The notes beneath the pieces are model-generated. The model worked only from the letters and a program-made list of their open reading frames with translations. It was not told the DNA's origin and did no database searches. Source: Galbitalea sp036271875 (GTDB lineage Bacteria > Actinomycetota > Actinomycetes > Actinomycetales > Microbacteriaceae). From it: a stretch of 64,000 nucleotides of DNA. A program made the translations under genes and the position numbers. This document shows positions 34,183 through 42,676 of this stretch, piece by piece. The stretch lies in assembly GCA_036271875.1 (NCBI GenBank), contig DATAZU010000017.1, positions 124,001-188,000 on the forward strand, in the 5' to 3' direction. Within the stretch, counting starts at the first letter, position 1; each line of letters starts with the position of its first letter.

Positions 34183-34197
34183 GTCACATTCGTCACA
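34183..34197 (+). promoter_or_regulatory. Direct repeat GTCACA-N3-GTCACA, MtrA-like
   Basis: GTCACATTCGTCACA is a 9-bp-period direct repeat, with a third GTCACA at 34055-34060. MtrA, the conserved actinobacterial response regulator of wall and secretion genes, binds direct repeats of this kind, and the gene downstream is a secreted wall-type protein. The assignment is by motif resemblance only. Confidence 0.4.
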
Positions 34198-34326
34198 CGG
34201 GTTAACAGTGGTTACGTGGTCCCTCGGCTTCCTCGCCGCGGCGACAACGTCCTCGCCCGTCTGGGACAACTTGCTCTGCGCGCGCAGCGACGTTGCCCAT
34301 CCAAGACAAGTCGCGAGGCGAAACGG

Positions 34327-34399
34327 AGCCGCCTGTCAGAATCGAACTGACGACCTTCTCATTACGAGTGAGATGCTCTACCGACTGAGCTAAGGCGGC
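34327..34399 (-). tRNA. tRNA-Thr (anticodon CGT)
   Basis: A 73-nt cloverleaf: acceptor GCCGCCT/AGGCGGC, D arm GCTCAGTCGGTAGAGC, anticodon stem TCTCA/TGAGA with the loop CTCGTAA giving CGT, and T arm GTCAG-TTCGATT-CTGAC. Discriminator T; CCA is not encoded. Confidence 0.95.
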
Positions 34400-34441
34400 G
34401 AGTGACCGGGTTCCCAGACACTGCCAAGAAATCCTAGCCGA

Positions 34442-35089
34442 TCACGCGGGCGATGATTGCATGAGCAGTTCGCGCACCTGCAGGAAGGAATCGCGCAGGC
34501 GCGTCGACAGCGCCTCTTCGGAACTGCGATCGGTCTCGGCCCAGCAGGTCCACGCATGCCGAAGGGCACCGAAGGCAACCATCGTGACCAGTCGAGCCCG
34601 CGAAGCAAGCTTCTCCGGCTCACGCGCATACTCCGGTCGATCGTGCAGAAGCCGCTTCGAAATCACGCCGGCGAGGTCATCCTCGAATGCGCGCATCCCC
34701 GCCATCCTCAGCGCGAACAGCTGAGGATACCGGCTGTGCAGGTCGCGGCGGAGCATGACGGTTTCGCGGCTCTCGGATGCGTGGTCCGCCGCGTCCGCCA
34801 TGAGATCGCCCAGGTCGCCCATCAGATCGCCGGATGGACCACCCTCGACGAAAACGGCGAGCTGCTCGTCGTCGAGAAAGTCCGGAGCGTCTCCCGCGAT
34901 CGCCGCCTCTTTCGAGACGAAGTAGTTGAAGAAGGTTCGAGGCGAGATGTCTGCTTCGCGACTGACATCCTCGATCGTGACGTGCTCGAGTCCGCGCTCA
35001 AGCGCGAGGCGGAGAACGGCGCGCTGAATCGCCTGGCGGGTTGCGAGTCGCTTGCGTTCGCGCAGCCCAGTAGGTTCATCTGCGGGCAT
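34442..35089 (-). CDS. TetR-family transcriptional regulator
   Basis: 215 residues. The N-terminal helix-turn-helix is typical of TetR: RLATRQAIQRAVLRLALERG ... TIEDVSREADISPRTFFNYF. The C-terminal ligand domain is not distinctive. A 15-bp palindrome (35100-35114) lies 10 nt upstream of the start and suggests autoregulation. The regulated function is not clear from the neighbours (tRNA-Thr downstream, a secreted peptidase upstream on the same strand). Confidence 0.88.
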   Translation of the reverse strand: MPADEPTGLRERKRLATRQAIQRAVLRLALERGLEHVTIEDVSREADISPRTFFNYFVSKEAAIAGDAPDFLDDEQLAVFVEGGPSGDLMGDLGDLMADAADHASESRETVMLRRDLHSRYPQLFALRMAGMRAFEDDLAGVISKRLLHDRPEYAREPEKLASRARLVTMVAFGALRHAWTCWAETDRSSEEALSTRLRDSFLQVRELLMQSSPA

Positions 35090-35099
35090 GACCCAATTG

Positions 35100-35114
35100 T
35101 TGCATAGTCTGCAA
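35100..35114 (-). promoter_or_regulatory. Palindromic TetR-type operator
   Basis: TTGCATAGTCTGCAA has perfect 5-bp arms (TTGCA/TGCAA) around 5 nt and lies 10 nt before the TetR-family start, a usual place for autorepression. Confidence 0.55.
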
Positions 35115-35130
35115 TTATTTTTGTGTCAGG

Positions 35131-35232
35131 GGCACGAAAATCAAACAAACGCAGCGGTGCCAACGGCACAAAAATCAATCAAACACAGCCGCGCCGGCGG
35201 CACAAAAATCAATCAAACACAGCCGCGCCCCA
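35131..35232. repeat. 34-bp tandem repeat, three contiguous copies
   Basis: The unit begins GGCACAAAAATCAATCAAAC and ends ACAGCCGCGCC plus 3 bases. Copies at 35165-35198 and 35199-35232 are nearly identical; the copy at 35131-35164 is diverged. There are no spacers, so it is not a CRISPR array. Read on the minus strand each unit gives GC-rich sequence followed by TTTTTG, so it may act as repeated termination after the peptidase gene. Confidence 0.8.
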
Positions 35233-35263
35233 CAACCGCGCCAACGCCTGGTCGAACGCGAAA

Positions 35264-36847
35264 CTACTTCGCCCCGCACTCAGGATCGGTCTTCGGCACC
35301 GTCCCATGCACGAAGAAGTTGTCGACCGCTGTGTTCACACATTCGTCGGCAGCACTGTGATCCTTGTTGTACGCCGTGTGTCCGTCGCCGTGGTACGTGA
35401 TCAGATGACCGTTCTGCAGCAGGGTCGCAACGTGCTGGGCCATCGCGTATGGAGTGGCCGGATCGCCTGTGGTCCCGATCACGATGATCGGCGCCGAGCC
35501 ATCGGCGTGGAGCGCGCCAGCGGTACGCGTCGGCTTGTACGGCCAGTCGAAGCAACCGGTTCCGCCGTACGCCATGAGGTGTCCGAAGACAGGGGCGGCG
35601 GCGTTGAGCTGCGCGGCCTGGCTGCGCATGGTGGCGACGTTCGGGTCAGACGGGTAGTCGAGACAGTTGATCGCCTCGAATGCCTCCGTCTCGTTGTCCT
35701 CATACGTGCCGTCACTGTTGCGATCGTTATATGCGTCCGCGAGTATGAAGGCCACCCGCGCGCTGCCGCTGTCGACATCATTGAACAGGTCGACGAGGTA
35801 CGACCAGTTGGCGGTGTTATACAGGGGGAAGATGATCGCGGTAAACATCGTCTCGCTGCCGAGCTCCCGCCCATCGCTGTTCTTGATCGGGGAGACATCG
35901 AGCTTATTCAAGAGGCCTCGGATGCTCGCCTCCGACTGGGCGACCGTGCCCTTGAACGGGCAGCCCTTCATGCTCGGGCACTTCTTCAGGAACGCACGCA
36001 GATCGAGCTCGAAGCCCTTGGCCTGGTCTTCGTCAAGTTCGAACGGCGTGACCGTCGGGTCGACGACGCCGTCGAGAACCAGGCGCCCCGTCTTCTTCGG
36101 GAACAGGTTCGCGTAGGTCTGGCCAAGCAGCGTGCCGTAGGAGTAACCGAGGTAGTCAAGCTTCTTGTCGCCCAGCGCTGCGCGCAGCAGGTCGAGGTCT
36201 TTCGCGGCGCTCTCCGTGTCAACGTGCCCCAGTAGAGGACCCGTCAACTTCGCGCAATCCTCACCGAACTTCTTGTTGTCCTGCTCCTCGTTCGTGATCC
36301 ACTCGTCCGAGCCGATCGCGCCCTTAGGGATGTCGTAGATGAAGTTGTCGAGCACTTTCGGGTTCGTGTAGCACTTGACCGCGCTCGAGTGATTGACGCC
36401 GCGAGGATCGAAACCGACGATGTCGTAGTTGTTCTCAAGCGTCTTGTCGACCGCGAAGGTCAGGCTGTTCTTGATGAAGTCGTAGCCAGAACCGCCCGGC
36501 CCACCCGGGTTGACCAGGAGAGACCCCAACGGGTGACCGTCGGTGGCCAGGTGACGGATGAGCGCAAGCTTGATCTTTGCGCCGGACGGCTTGCTCCAGT
36601 CGAGCGGGGCGGTTGCATCCGTGCACTGAAAGCCGCTTCCGCACGACTTCCAGGTGAGTACCTGGTGATAGTAGGGGGCGATATCGGCCGCGACGGCCTC
36701 ATCGGTCGGCGTCGACGTGATCTTCGGCGGCAGGAACTGGGATGTGCAGCCGCCGAGCGCCAGCGCGACACCTGCAACTGCGGCAACAAGTCCGATCAGC
36801 TTGGATCGTGAGCGCGCTCGGTGCGGTGCATGTCTCATTTGGTTCAC
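35264..36847 (-). CDS. Secreted alpha/beta hydrolase, tripeptidyl aminopeptidase-like lipoprotein
   Basis: 527 residues. A signal with lipobox ALGGC (Cys about residue 34) indicates lipid anchoring. The alpha/beta hydrolase fold shows the oxyanion region NPGGPGGSG, VGFDPRGVNHSS, the nucleophile elbow GYSYGT (Ser), the C-terminal TAP-like domain with TTGDPATP (Asp) and GDGHTAYN (His). It matches the SlpD/Tap family of actinobacterial peptidases that release N-terminal tripeptides; substrate specificity is inferred. The start may be ATG 36847 or ATG 36835 (MRHAPHR). Confidence 0.88.
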   Translation of the reverse strand: MNQMRHAPHRARSRSKLIGLVAAVAGVALALGGCTSQFLPPKITSTPTDEAVAADIAPYYHQVLTWKSCGSGFQCTDATAPLDWSKPSGAKIKLALIRHLATDGHPLGSLLVNPGGPGGSGYDFIKNSLTFAVDKTLENNYDIVGFDPRGVNHSSAVKCYTNPKVLDNFIYDIPKGAIGSDEWITNEEQDNKKFGEDCAKLTGPLLGHVDTESAAKDLDLLRAALGDKKLDYLGYSYGTLLGQTYANLFPKKTGRLVLDGVVDPTVTPFELDEDQAKGFELDLRAFLKKCPSMKGCPFKGTVAQSEASIRGLLNKLDVSPIKNSDGRELGSETMFTAIIFPLYNTANWSYLVDLFNDVDSGSARVAFILADAYNDRNSDGTYEDNETEAFEAINCLDYPSDPNVATMRSQAAQLNAAAPVFGHLMAYGGTGCFDWPYKPTRTAGALHADGSAPIIVIGTTGDPATPYAMAQHVATLLQNGHLITYHGDGHTAYNKDHSAADECVNTAVDNFFVHGTVPKTDPECGAK

Positions 36848-36853
36848 AGTCCT

Positions 36854-37987
36854 CTAGATTGCGGTGGAAATGAGCATGGCCTCTAAAGCGAGCGCTGGAC
36901 TCACATTGCCGTCAATTCTTTGACGGGCGATTGCAATGGCATCCATTGTGGCTAGAGTTTCGGCGGATGTCGACCTTGCCGCGGCGGAAACCAGCGCATC
37001 CGAGATGCTCAGGTTGATCGGCTCGGTTGTTGCGCCGAGCTGCAGAAGAAGGATGTCGCGGTACAACGAGAGAAGGTCAACCATGATTCGATCAAGCCCG
37101 TCTCGCAGGCTTCGTGTTGCTCGACGCTTCTGGTCTTCCTCGAGGCTCTTTAGCTGAGCGCGAAGCGCGGGCGGGATCGTGCCACCCGGCTCGACCCCGA
37201 GGGAACGTAGCGCGGCCTCACGCTCCTCGGCATCCCGCTCCTCGGTAATGGCCTTGGCATCGGCGCCAGCAAGCTCGAGCAGTATGCCGGCGGACCGTAC
37301 CGCATCACCTACGGTGCGGATTCCGAGGGCGATCTGAAGCGTGCGCTCGCGACGTTCCCGTGCCTCCGAATTGGTCGCCAGACGATGCGCCATTCCGATG
37401 TGGCTCTGGGATTCGCGCGCCGCCCGCGTCGCGATGGCGATGTCGACCCCGTCGCGTCGAGAGATGAGTTCTGCCACCTCATCAATGCTCGGCACGCGAA
37501 GTCGCACGCTGCGTACTCGCGACCGGATCGTCGGGATCAGATCGGCTTCGCTGGGCGCGCACAGGATCCACACGGTTCGGGGCGGCGGCTCCTCGAGAGC
37601 CTTGAGCAACACGTTGGAGGTGCGCTCACTCATTCGGTCGGCGTCCTCGATCACCATGACCCGGAAGCGCCCGACGGACGGCGAAAACTGCGACGACGAC
37701 ACCAACTGGCGCACCTCGTCAATGCTGATGATGACGCGCTCGGTGCTGAGCACACCAAGGTCGGGATGCGTGTGTGCGGCAACCTGTCTGGCCGTTGATT
37801 CCTCGTCGCCATCGCGCGCAAGCAATGCGGTGGCGAAAGCGTATGCGAGATTCGATCGTCCCGAACCGGGCGGTCCGGTGATGAGCCACGCGTGCGTCAT
37901 CGCTGAACCGACACCGCTGGATGCGGCTGCCGCCGTGAACACCTCGATGGCATCCGACTGGCCTGTCAGCTCGTCCCACACACCCAT
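36854..37987 (-). CDS. holB: DNA polymerase III subunit delta'
   Basis: 377 residues of the AAA+ clamp-loader family. The P-loop is GPPGSGRS, with Arg instead of Lys, as expected for delta', which does not hydrolyse ATP. RVMVIEDADRMSERTSNVLLKALEEPPP is the conserved DnaX/HolB box with the SRVR-type sensor region (TIRSRVRSVRL). The four zinc-binding Cys usual after the P-loop are absent (the region reads ESTARQVAAHTHPDL). It is followed upstream by tmk and topA in the same direction. Confidence 0.93.
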   Translation of the reverse strand: MGVWDELTGQSDAIEVFTAAAASSGVGSAMTHAWLITGPPGSGRSNLAYAFATALLARDGDEESTARQVAAHTHPDLGVLSTERVIISIDEVRQLVSSSQFSPSVGRFRVMVIEDADRMSERTSNVLLKALEEPPPRTVWILCAPSEADLIPTIRSRVRSVRLRVPSIDEVAELISRRDGVDIAIATRAARESQSHIGMAHRLATNSEARERRERTLQIALGIRTVGDAVRSAGILLELAGADAKAITEERDAEEREAALRSLGVEPGGTIPPALRAQLKSLEEDQKRRATRSLRDGLDRIMVDLLSLYRDILLLQLGATTEPINLSISDALVSAAARSTSAETLATMDAIAIARQRIDGNVSPALALEAMLISTAI

Positions 37988-37996
37988 TTGGTCAGC

Positions 37997-38611
37997 CTAA
38001 AGCAGCACGCCGACGCGATCCCGAATGGCGGCTGCAAGCGACTCAACGCTGTCGGTCGCGTTCAGGATGAGAAAGCGCTCGGGTTCCGCGGCGGCGAGCG
38101 CGAGGTATCCGGCACGAACTCGCGCGTGGAAATCCTGCTCCTCGTCTTCGAGCCGGTCGTATTTCGTTCGCGTGTTCAGGCGGTCGCGGCCGAGGGACTC
38201 GTCGAGGTCGAGAAGGATGGTGAGGTCGGGTAGCAGGCCCTCCGCTGCCCAGAGCGACAGGTCGCGCACCTCGCCCGCGGCGAGAACCCGTCCGGCTCCC
38301 TGGTAGGCGACCGACGAGTCGAGGTAACGATCCTGCAGGACGATCTCGCCGCGCTCGAGTGCTGGACGCACCTTGGTCGCGATGTGGTGGGCACGGTCGG
38401 CGGCATAGAGCAGCGCCTCCGCTCGGGGCGCGATGTGCCCCGGGCGGTGCAGGACGATGTTGCGAATCTCGTCGCCGAGCTCGGTTCCTCCGGGCTCGCG
38501 TGTGAATACGACCTCTCGTCCCTGACTCTCGAGCCACTCACGAAGCAGGCTCGACTGGGTGGATTTGCCCGAGCCGTCCCCGCCTTCGAATGTGACGAAC
38601 AGGCCGGTCAC
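37997..38611 (-). CDS. tmk: Thymidylate kinase
   Basis: 204 residues. P-loop FEGGDGSGKSTQ, the DR(Y/H) region QDRYLDSSVAYQG, the Arg in FTREPGG and the LID region. It phosphorylates dTMP to dTDP. It lies 9 nt upstream of holB and 8 nt downstream of topA, a replication cluster conserved in actinobacteria. Confidence 0.95.
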   Translation of the reverse strand: MTGLFVTFEGGDGSGKSTQSSLLREWLESQGREVVFTREPGGTELGDEIRNIVLHRPGHIAPRAEALLYAADRAHHIATKVRPALERGEIVLQDRYLDSSVAYQGAGRVLAAGEVRDLSLWAAEGLLPDLTILLDLDESLGRDRLNTRTKYDRLEDEEQDFHARVRAGYLALAAAEPERFLILNATDSVESLAAAIRDRVGVLL

Positions 38612-38619
38612 TTCTCTTC

Positions 38620-41427
38620 TCAGGCCTTCTTGGCTGAGGCTCGCTTCGCAGCGGGCCGCTTCGCAGGTGCCTTGGTCTTCGGCTTCGCCGGGCCCTTCGC
38701 CCGCTTATCGGCGAGGAGCTGTACTGCCCGCTCGAAGTCGATCTCTTCAATCTCTTCGCCCCGCGGGATGGTGGCGTTCGTCGTCCCGTCCGTCACGTAT
38801 GCACCAAAGCGACCGTCTTTGATCCGGATTGGTTTGCCGCTCTCGGGGTCGGCGTCGAATTCCTTGAGCGCGCTCGATGCGGACCGGCCGCCGTACTTGG
38901 GCTGGGCATACAGCTCCAGCGCGCCAGGAAGATCGATGTCGAAGATCAACTCCTCGCTCGGCAAGGATCGGGTATCGACACCCTTCTTGAGGTACGCACC
39001 AAACCGGCCGTTTTGGGCCGTGATCTCGACTCCTGTTTCCGGATCGACGCCGACGACGCGCGGAAGATTCAGCAAGCGAAGTGCGGTGTCGATGTCGACG
39101 GTCGCAAGATCCATGCTCTTGAAGATGGATGCCGTGCGCTGCTTGACGACGGCCGACTTCTTGGCGGCCTTCTTCTTTGGCTTCTTTAGTTCACCGGTCT
39201 TCGGGTCGATGACCTCGATCTCCGCGACCGCAGCGGCTTCAGCGACGGCTGCTGCTGCCGCCGCAATCTCGTCCTCGCTCAGCACGGGCTCCGGATCGGC
39301 CTCGGTCACATAGGGACCGTAGCGACCATCCTTCGCGAGCACGAGCTTGCCGTTCTCCGGATTCACCCCGATCACGCGGTCGGTCACGACGGGCGCGTCG
39401 ATGAGTTCGCGGGCCTTCCCCGGTGTGAGCTCATCGGGAGCGAGGTCGCTCGGGATGTTTACCCGCCGCGGAGCCGATTCATCATCGGACGGTACCTCAA
39501 GGTATGGCCCGTATTTTCCGATTCGCAGGGTGATGTCATCCGTGATTCGAATCGAATTGATCTCGCGCGCATCGATTTCGCCCAGATTGTCGATGACGGT
39601 GCGAAGGCCACGCTGCTTCGCGTTGCCGAAGTAGAACCCGGTGAGCCATTCGACCCGATCCTCTTCGCCGCCCGCGATGCGGTCCAGGTCGTCTTCCATC
39701 TCGGCGGTGAAGTCGTATTGCACGAGGTCCGCAAAGTACTCCTCGAGGAGCCGGACCACAGAGAACGCGATCCAGTTCGGCACCAGCGCCTGGCCGCGCG
39801 GTGTCACGTAGCCGCGATCGACGATGGTGGAAATGATCGCAGCGTAGGTTGATGGTCGACCGATCCCGAGCTCTTCCAGGGTCTTGACCAGGCTCGCCTC
39901 GGTGTACCGGGGCGGCGCGCTGGTCTCGTGACCCTTTGCCTCGATCTCGACGAGACGCAGCTGCTGGCCCTCGGTTAGCGAGGGGAGCTTCGCCTCTGCG
40001 GCATCCGTCGACTCGTTGCGCTCCTCGTCGTGACCTTCCTCATACGCTGACATGAATCCGCGGAAGGTAATGACGGTGCCGCTCGCGGTAAATTCGGCCA
40101 GCGTCACCGAGCCGAGCACCCCGGTTGTGACGAGCGCGCCGGACGGATCAGTCGCCGCAATCGTCACGGTGGCCGTCGATCCCTTGGCGTCGGCCATCTG
40201 GGATGCGACCGTGCGCTTCCAGATGAGGTCATAGAGCTTCCAGTCGTTGCCTCGAAGCACCGACGACAGCTCCCCCGGCGTGCGGAAGGTGTCGCCGGAC
40301 GGACGGATCGCCTCATGCGCCTCCTGCGCGCTCTTGTTCTTGCCGGCGTAAACACGTGGCTTGTCCGGCACGGTCTCAGCGCCGTATAGCTGCGCGGCCT
40401 GCACTCGTGCGGCGTTGATGGCCTGCTGCGAGAGCGTCGGCGAGTCGGTGCGCATATAGGTGATGTAGCCGTTTTCGTAGAGCGACTGCGCAACGCTCAT
40501 CGTCTGGCGTGCGGAGAAACGCAGCTTGCGCGCGGCCTCCTGCTGAAGCGTGGATGTTGTGAACGGCGCAGCGGGCCGGCGCGTGTACGGTTTCGACTCG
40601 ACCGATGTGACGGTGATTGACACGTCCGGTTTGCGGAGGGCGGTTGCGATAGCCTCGGCGGCCGCCTCATCCAGGGCGATCGCGTCGGACTTCATGGCAC
40701 CCTTGTCGTCGTAGTCACGACCGACCGCGACGCGCGACCCGTTCAATCGAACGAGGCGCGATTCGAAGTCCTGTGCATCGACATTCAGCGTGTCGAGCCG
40801 CGCTATTAGGTCCCAGTAGCTCGCCGCGACGAATGCGAGGCGCTCGCGTTCACGATCGACGACCAGACGCGTCGCAGCCGACTGCACCCGGCCTGCCGAG
40901 AGCCCAGGACCCACCTTGCGCCACAGCACCGGCGAAACCTCATAGCCATAGAGGCGGTCGAGGATGCGTCGCGTCTCCTGCGCGTCGACGAGTTCCATGT
41001 CGAGCTCACGCGTGTTGTTCTTGGCGGCCTGGATGGCATCCTTGGTGATCTCGTGAAAGACCATCCGGTGCACGGGGACCTTCGGCTTCAATACCTGGAG
41101 CAGGTGCCACGCGATCGCCTCGCCCTCACGGTCTTCATCAGTCGCGAGATACAACTCGGATGCGCCGGCGAGCGCCTTCTTCAGGTCGGCCACCGTCTTT
41201 TTCTTGGCATCCGAGATCACGTAGTAGGGCTCAAAGTTGTTTTCGACATCGACCGAGAACTTGCCGAGCGAGCCCTTCTTGAGTTCGGGCGGAAGGTTTT
41301 TGGGCTCGATGAGGTCGCGAATGTGACCAACCGAGGCCTGAACCTCGTAGTCGTCTCCCAAGTACTGGCCAATGGTCTTCGCCTTTGCGGGCGACTCGAC
41401 GATGACCAGCTTCTTCGTGCCGGGCAC
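38620..41427 (-). CDS. topA: DNA topoisomerase I
   Basis: 935 residues from the GTG at 41427, with AGGAG 4 nt upstream (VPGTKKLVIVESPAKAKTI). Toprim domain at residues of about 5-120 (Glu in VESPAKA; DEDREGEAIAW), the catalytic Tyr in NGYITYMRTDSP, and domains II-IV through about 600. Several C-terminal Topo-C repeats (PENGKLVLAKDGRYGPYVTE, ETGVEITAQNGRFGAYLKKG, DGRFGAYVTDG) and a Lys/Ala-rich tail follow, all typical of actinobacterial TopA. It relaxes negative supercoils. Confidence 0.96.
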   Translation of the reverse strand: MPGTKKLVIVESPAKAKTIGQYLGDDYEVQASVGHIRDLIEPKNLPPELKKGSLGKFSVDVENNFEPYYVISDAKKKTVADLKKALAGASELYLATDEDREGEAIAWHLLQVLKPKVPVHRMVFHEITKDAIQAAKNNTRELDMELVDAQETRRILDRLYGYEVSPVLWRKVGPGLSAGRVQSAATRLVVDRERERLAFVAASYWDLIARLDTLNVDAQDFESRLVRLNGSRVAVGRDYDDKGAMKSDAIALDEAAAEAIATALRKPDVSITVTSVESKPYTRRPAAPFTTSTLQQEAARKLRFSARQTMSVAQSLYENGYITYMRTDSPTLSQQAINAARVQAAQLYGAETVPDKPRVYAGKNKSAQEAHEAIRPSGDTFRTPGELSSVLRGNDWKLYDLIWKRTVASQMADAKGSTATVTIAATDPSGALVTTGVLGSVTLAEFTASGTVITFRGFMSAYEEGHDEERNESTDAAEAKLPSLTEGQQLRLVEIEAKGHETSAPPRYTEASLVKTLEELGIGRPSTYAAIISTIVDRGYVTPRGQALVPNWIAFSVVRLLEEYFADLVQYDFTAEMEDDLDRIAGGEEDRVEWLTGFYFGNAKQRGLRTVIDNLGEIDAREINSIRITDDITLRIGKYGPYLEVPSDDESAPRRVNIPSDLAPDELTPGKARELIDAPVVTDRVIGVNPENGKLVLAKDGRYGPYVTEADPEPVLSEDEIAAAAAAVAEAAAVAEIEVIDPKTGELKKPKKKAAKKSAVVKQRTASIFKSMDLATVDIDTALRLLNLPRVVGVDPETGVEITAQNGRFGAYLKKGVDTRSLPSEELIFDIDLPGALELYAQPKYGGRSASSALKEFDADPESGKPIRIKDGRFGAYVTDGTTNATIPRGEEIEEIDFERAVQLLADKRAKGPAKPKTKAPAKRPAAKRASAKKA

Positions 41428-41565
41428 GTGTCTCCTCTTTAACTGCTGCTTGTTGGATGGCTGTGTGCTTAGCCTGCCGTGCAGGTGGCTCCGTTGCCCC
41501 TCGACGCGAGACACACGAACTCACGCCTGTCAGCGACACCATACACACCAGAACCCGTCTATCCC

Positions 41566-41916
41566 CTAATTCGTTCCCGCGTCGGGCGGACCGGCGGTTG
41601 CACTCGCGGTCAGTTCGAGTCCCAAAAAGTCTCGTTTCGTGCGGACTGTCACAACCAATCCATCGACGGCACACGCGTCCAGGGTCGCGCCGTTGGTAAC
41701 GGCGAGTCGCGACGCAACATCGCACGGAGACCCGCCCACGATTCCAATCGCAACGTCAGCACCCGCGAGCGCCGATGCGTCTGCGGCACCCAGTAGCGAC
41801 TGTTTAATCGACAGTCCTATATATAGGGGTAGCGAGACCGCGATCACTGCGAGGATGCTCCCGATCACCGCAAGGCCGAGGACGGTCCCGGATCCCGCGT
41901 CGTCACGAACAATCAC
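41566..41916 (-). CDS. Rv3654c-type Tad-locus protein with TadE-like helix
   Basis: 116 residues from the GTG at 41916, which overlaps the preceding gene by GTGA (the longer start at 41937 overlaps by 25 nt). One N-terminal hydrophobic segment (GSGTVLGLAVIGSILAVIAVSLPLYIGLS) and SLLGAADASALAGADVA match the small helicase/secretion-neighbourhood TadE-like family next to Tad pilus genes in actinobacteria. It is probably a minor pilin-like or assembly protein. Confidence 0.75.
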   Translation of the reverse strand: MIVRDDAGSGTVLGLAVIGSILAVIAVSLPLYIGLSIKQSLLGAADASALAGADVAIGIVGGSPCDVASRLAVTNGATLDACAVDGLVVTVRTKRDFLGLELTASATAGPPDAGTN

Positions 41917-42353
41917 CGACCGGCACCAAGCGCGCACGAGCTAGCCTCAAGCGTGAACCCGACGAGGATTCCGAGGTTCGCCTGCGTCACCGCTCGTGCG
42001 CACACCAGATCGCCGCGACGAACCTGGGCGATGGTTGCGCCGGGCACCTCGCCAGCGACGGACGATGCCGATTCACCTCGCGCGAACAATCGGGCAGCGC
42101 CGGCAGCTGCCGCCTGCAGGCGCAACTGTTCGCCCGCGACCTGCAGTCCGCCGATCGCGACGGCAAGCACCACGATCACCGCGGGAAGCACCGCGGCGAA
42201 TTCCGCTGTCACCGTTCCTCGAGCGTCTCGCATCCGGCCGCTTGTCCGCAACCTGCCGATCATCCCAAACATGCCCATCATCCCGAATAGGCCCACCATC
42301 CCGAATAAGCCCACCATCCCGAATAAGCCCATCATCCCGAATAAGCCCATCAT
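41913..42353 (-). CDS. TadE-like minor pilin with repeat-encoded N-terminus
   Basis: 146 residues from the ATG at 42353, overlapping the pilin stop (ATGA). The normal TadE core starts at about residue 46 (GTVTAEFAAVLPAVIVVLAVAIGGLQVAGEQLRLQAAAAGAARL). The first 34 residues are a MMGLFG/MVGLFG repeat coded by 18-bp tandem DNA units, each of which also contains GGGATGATG and so could offer alternative starts. The repeat is very hydrophobic and not known in TadE. It is the fourth gene of the Tad operon. Confidence 0.78.
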   Translation of the reverse strand: MMGLFGMMGLFGMVGLFGMVGLFGMMGMFGMIGRLRTSGRMRDARGTVTAEFAAVLPAVIVVLAVAIGGLQVAGEQLRLQAAAAGAARLFARGESASSVAGEVPGATIAQVRRGDLVCARAVTQANLGILVGFTLEASSCALGAGR

Positions 42354-42363
42354 CCCGAATAAG
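42259..42363. repeat. 18-bp tandem repeat, five full copies plus one partial
   Basis: The units read ATCATCCCGAATAAGCCC on the plus strand, with small changes (ACCATC, GAATAGG, AAACATG). The array codes for GLFGMM/GLFGMV in the TadE-like gene. The last partial copy covers the stop codon of the pilin gene. Confidence 0.88.
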
Positions 42364-42556
42364 ACAGAGCGTGTTGGATGAGGTTGGTCAGCATCGCGCG
42401 AACCGCGTCGCTTCGCAGGATGACCACCAGCAGTCCCGCGAATCCGACGGCGGCGAGTGTCGCAATGGCATACTCGGCGGTCGCCGAGCCGGAATCGCGA
42501 CGAATCGCAGCGCCGACCCGTCGCAGGTTCGTTAGCGCGAAGCGTGCTGGTTTCAT
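42350..42556 (-). CDS. Flp-type pilin subunit (DUF4244-like)
   Basis: 68 residues, GGGAG 5 nt before the ATG at 42556. A basic N-terminus, then DSGSATAEYAIATLAAVGFAGLLVVIL: a prepilin-like Gly/Ser-Ala-Thr-Ala-Glu-Tyr start, with the Glu at position 5 of the hydrophobic helix as in Flp pilins. It is the presumed major subunit of the Tad pilus. Its stop overlaps the TadE start by 4 bases. Confidence 0.8.
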   Translation of the reverse strand: MKPARFALTNLRRVGAAIRRDSGSATAEYAIATLAAVGFAGLLVVILRSDAVRAMLTNLIQHALSYSG

Positions 42557-42676
42557 GGTTCTCCCGAATCGTTGTGGCACACGCGCATCCAGTGTGTGAC
42601 AACTTCGCGACGCGAACCGCCCTTCGGGCACCCCCGGGGACGAACGGGGTCGACCAGCGGATGTTGGCGACAGGAC

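Noticed and set aside
35131..35232. CRISPR array
   Set aside because: The repeats are contiguous with no spacers, only three copies, and no cas gene is present.
42259..42363. CRISPR array or intergenic satellite
   Set aside because: The 18-bp units have no spacers and form an open frame continuous with a TadE-like protein.
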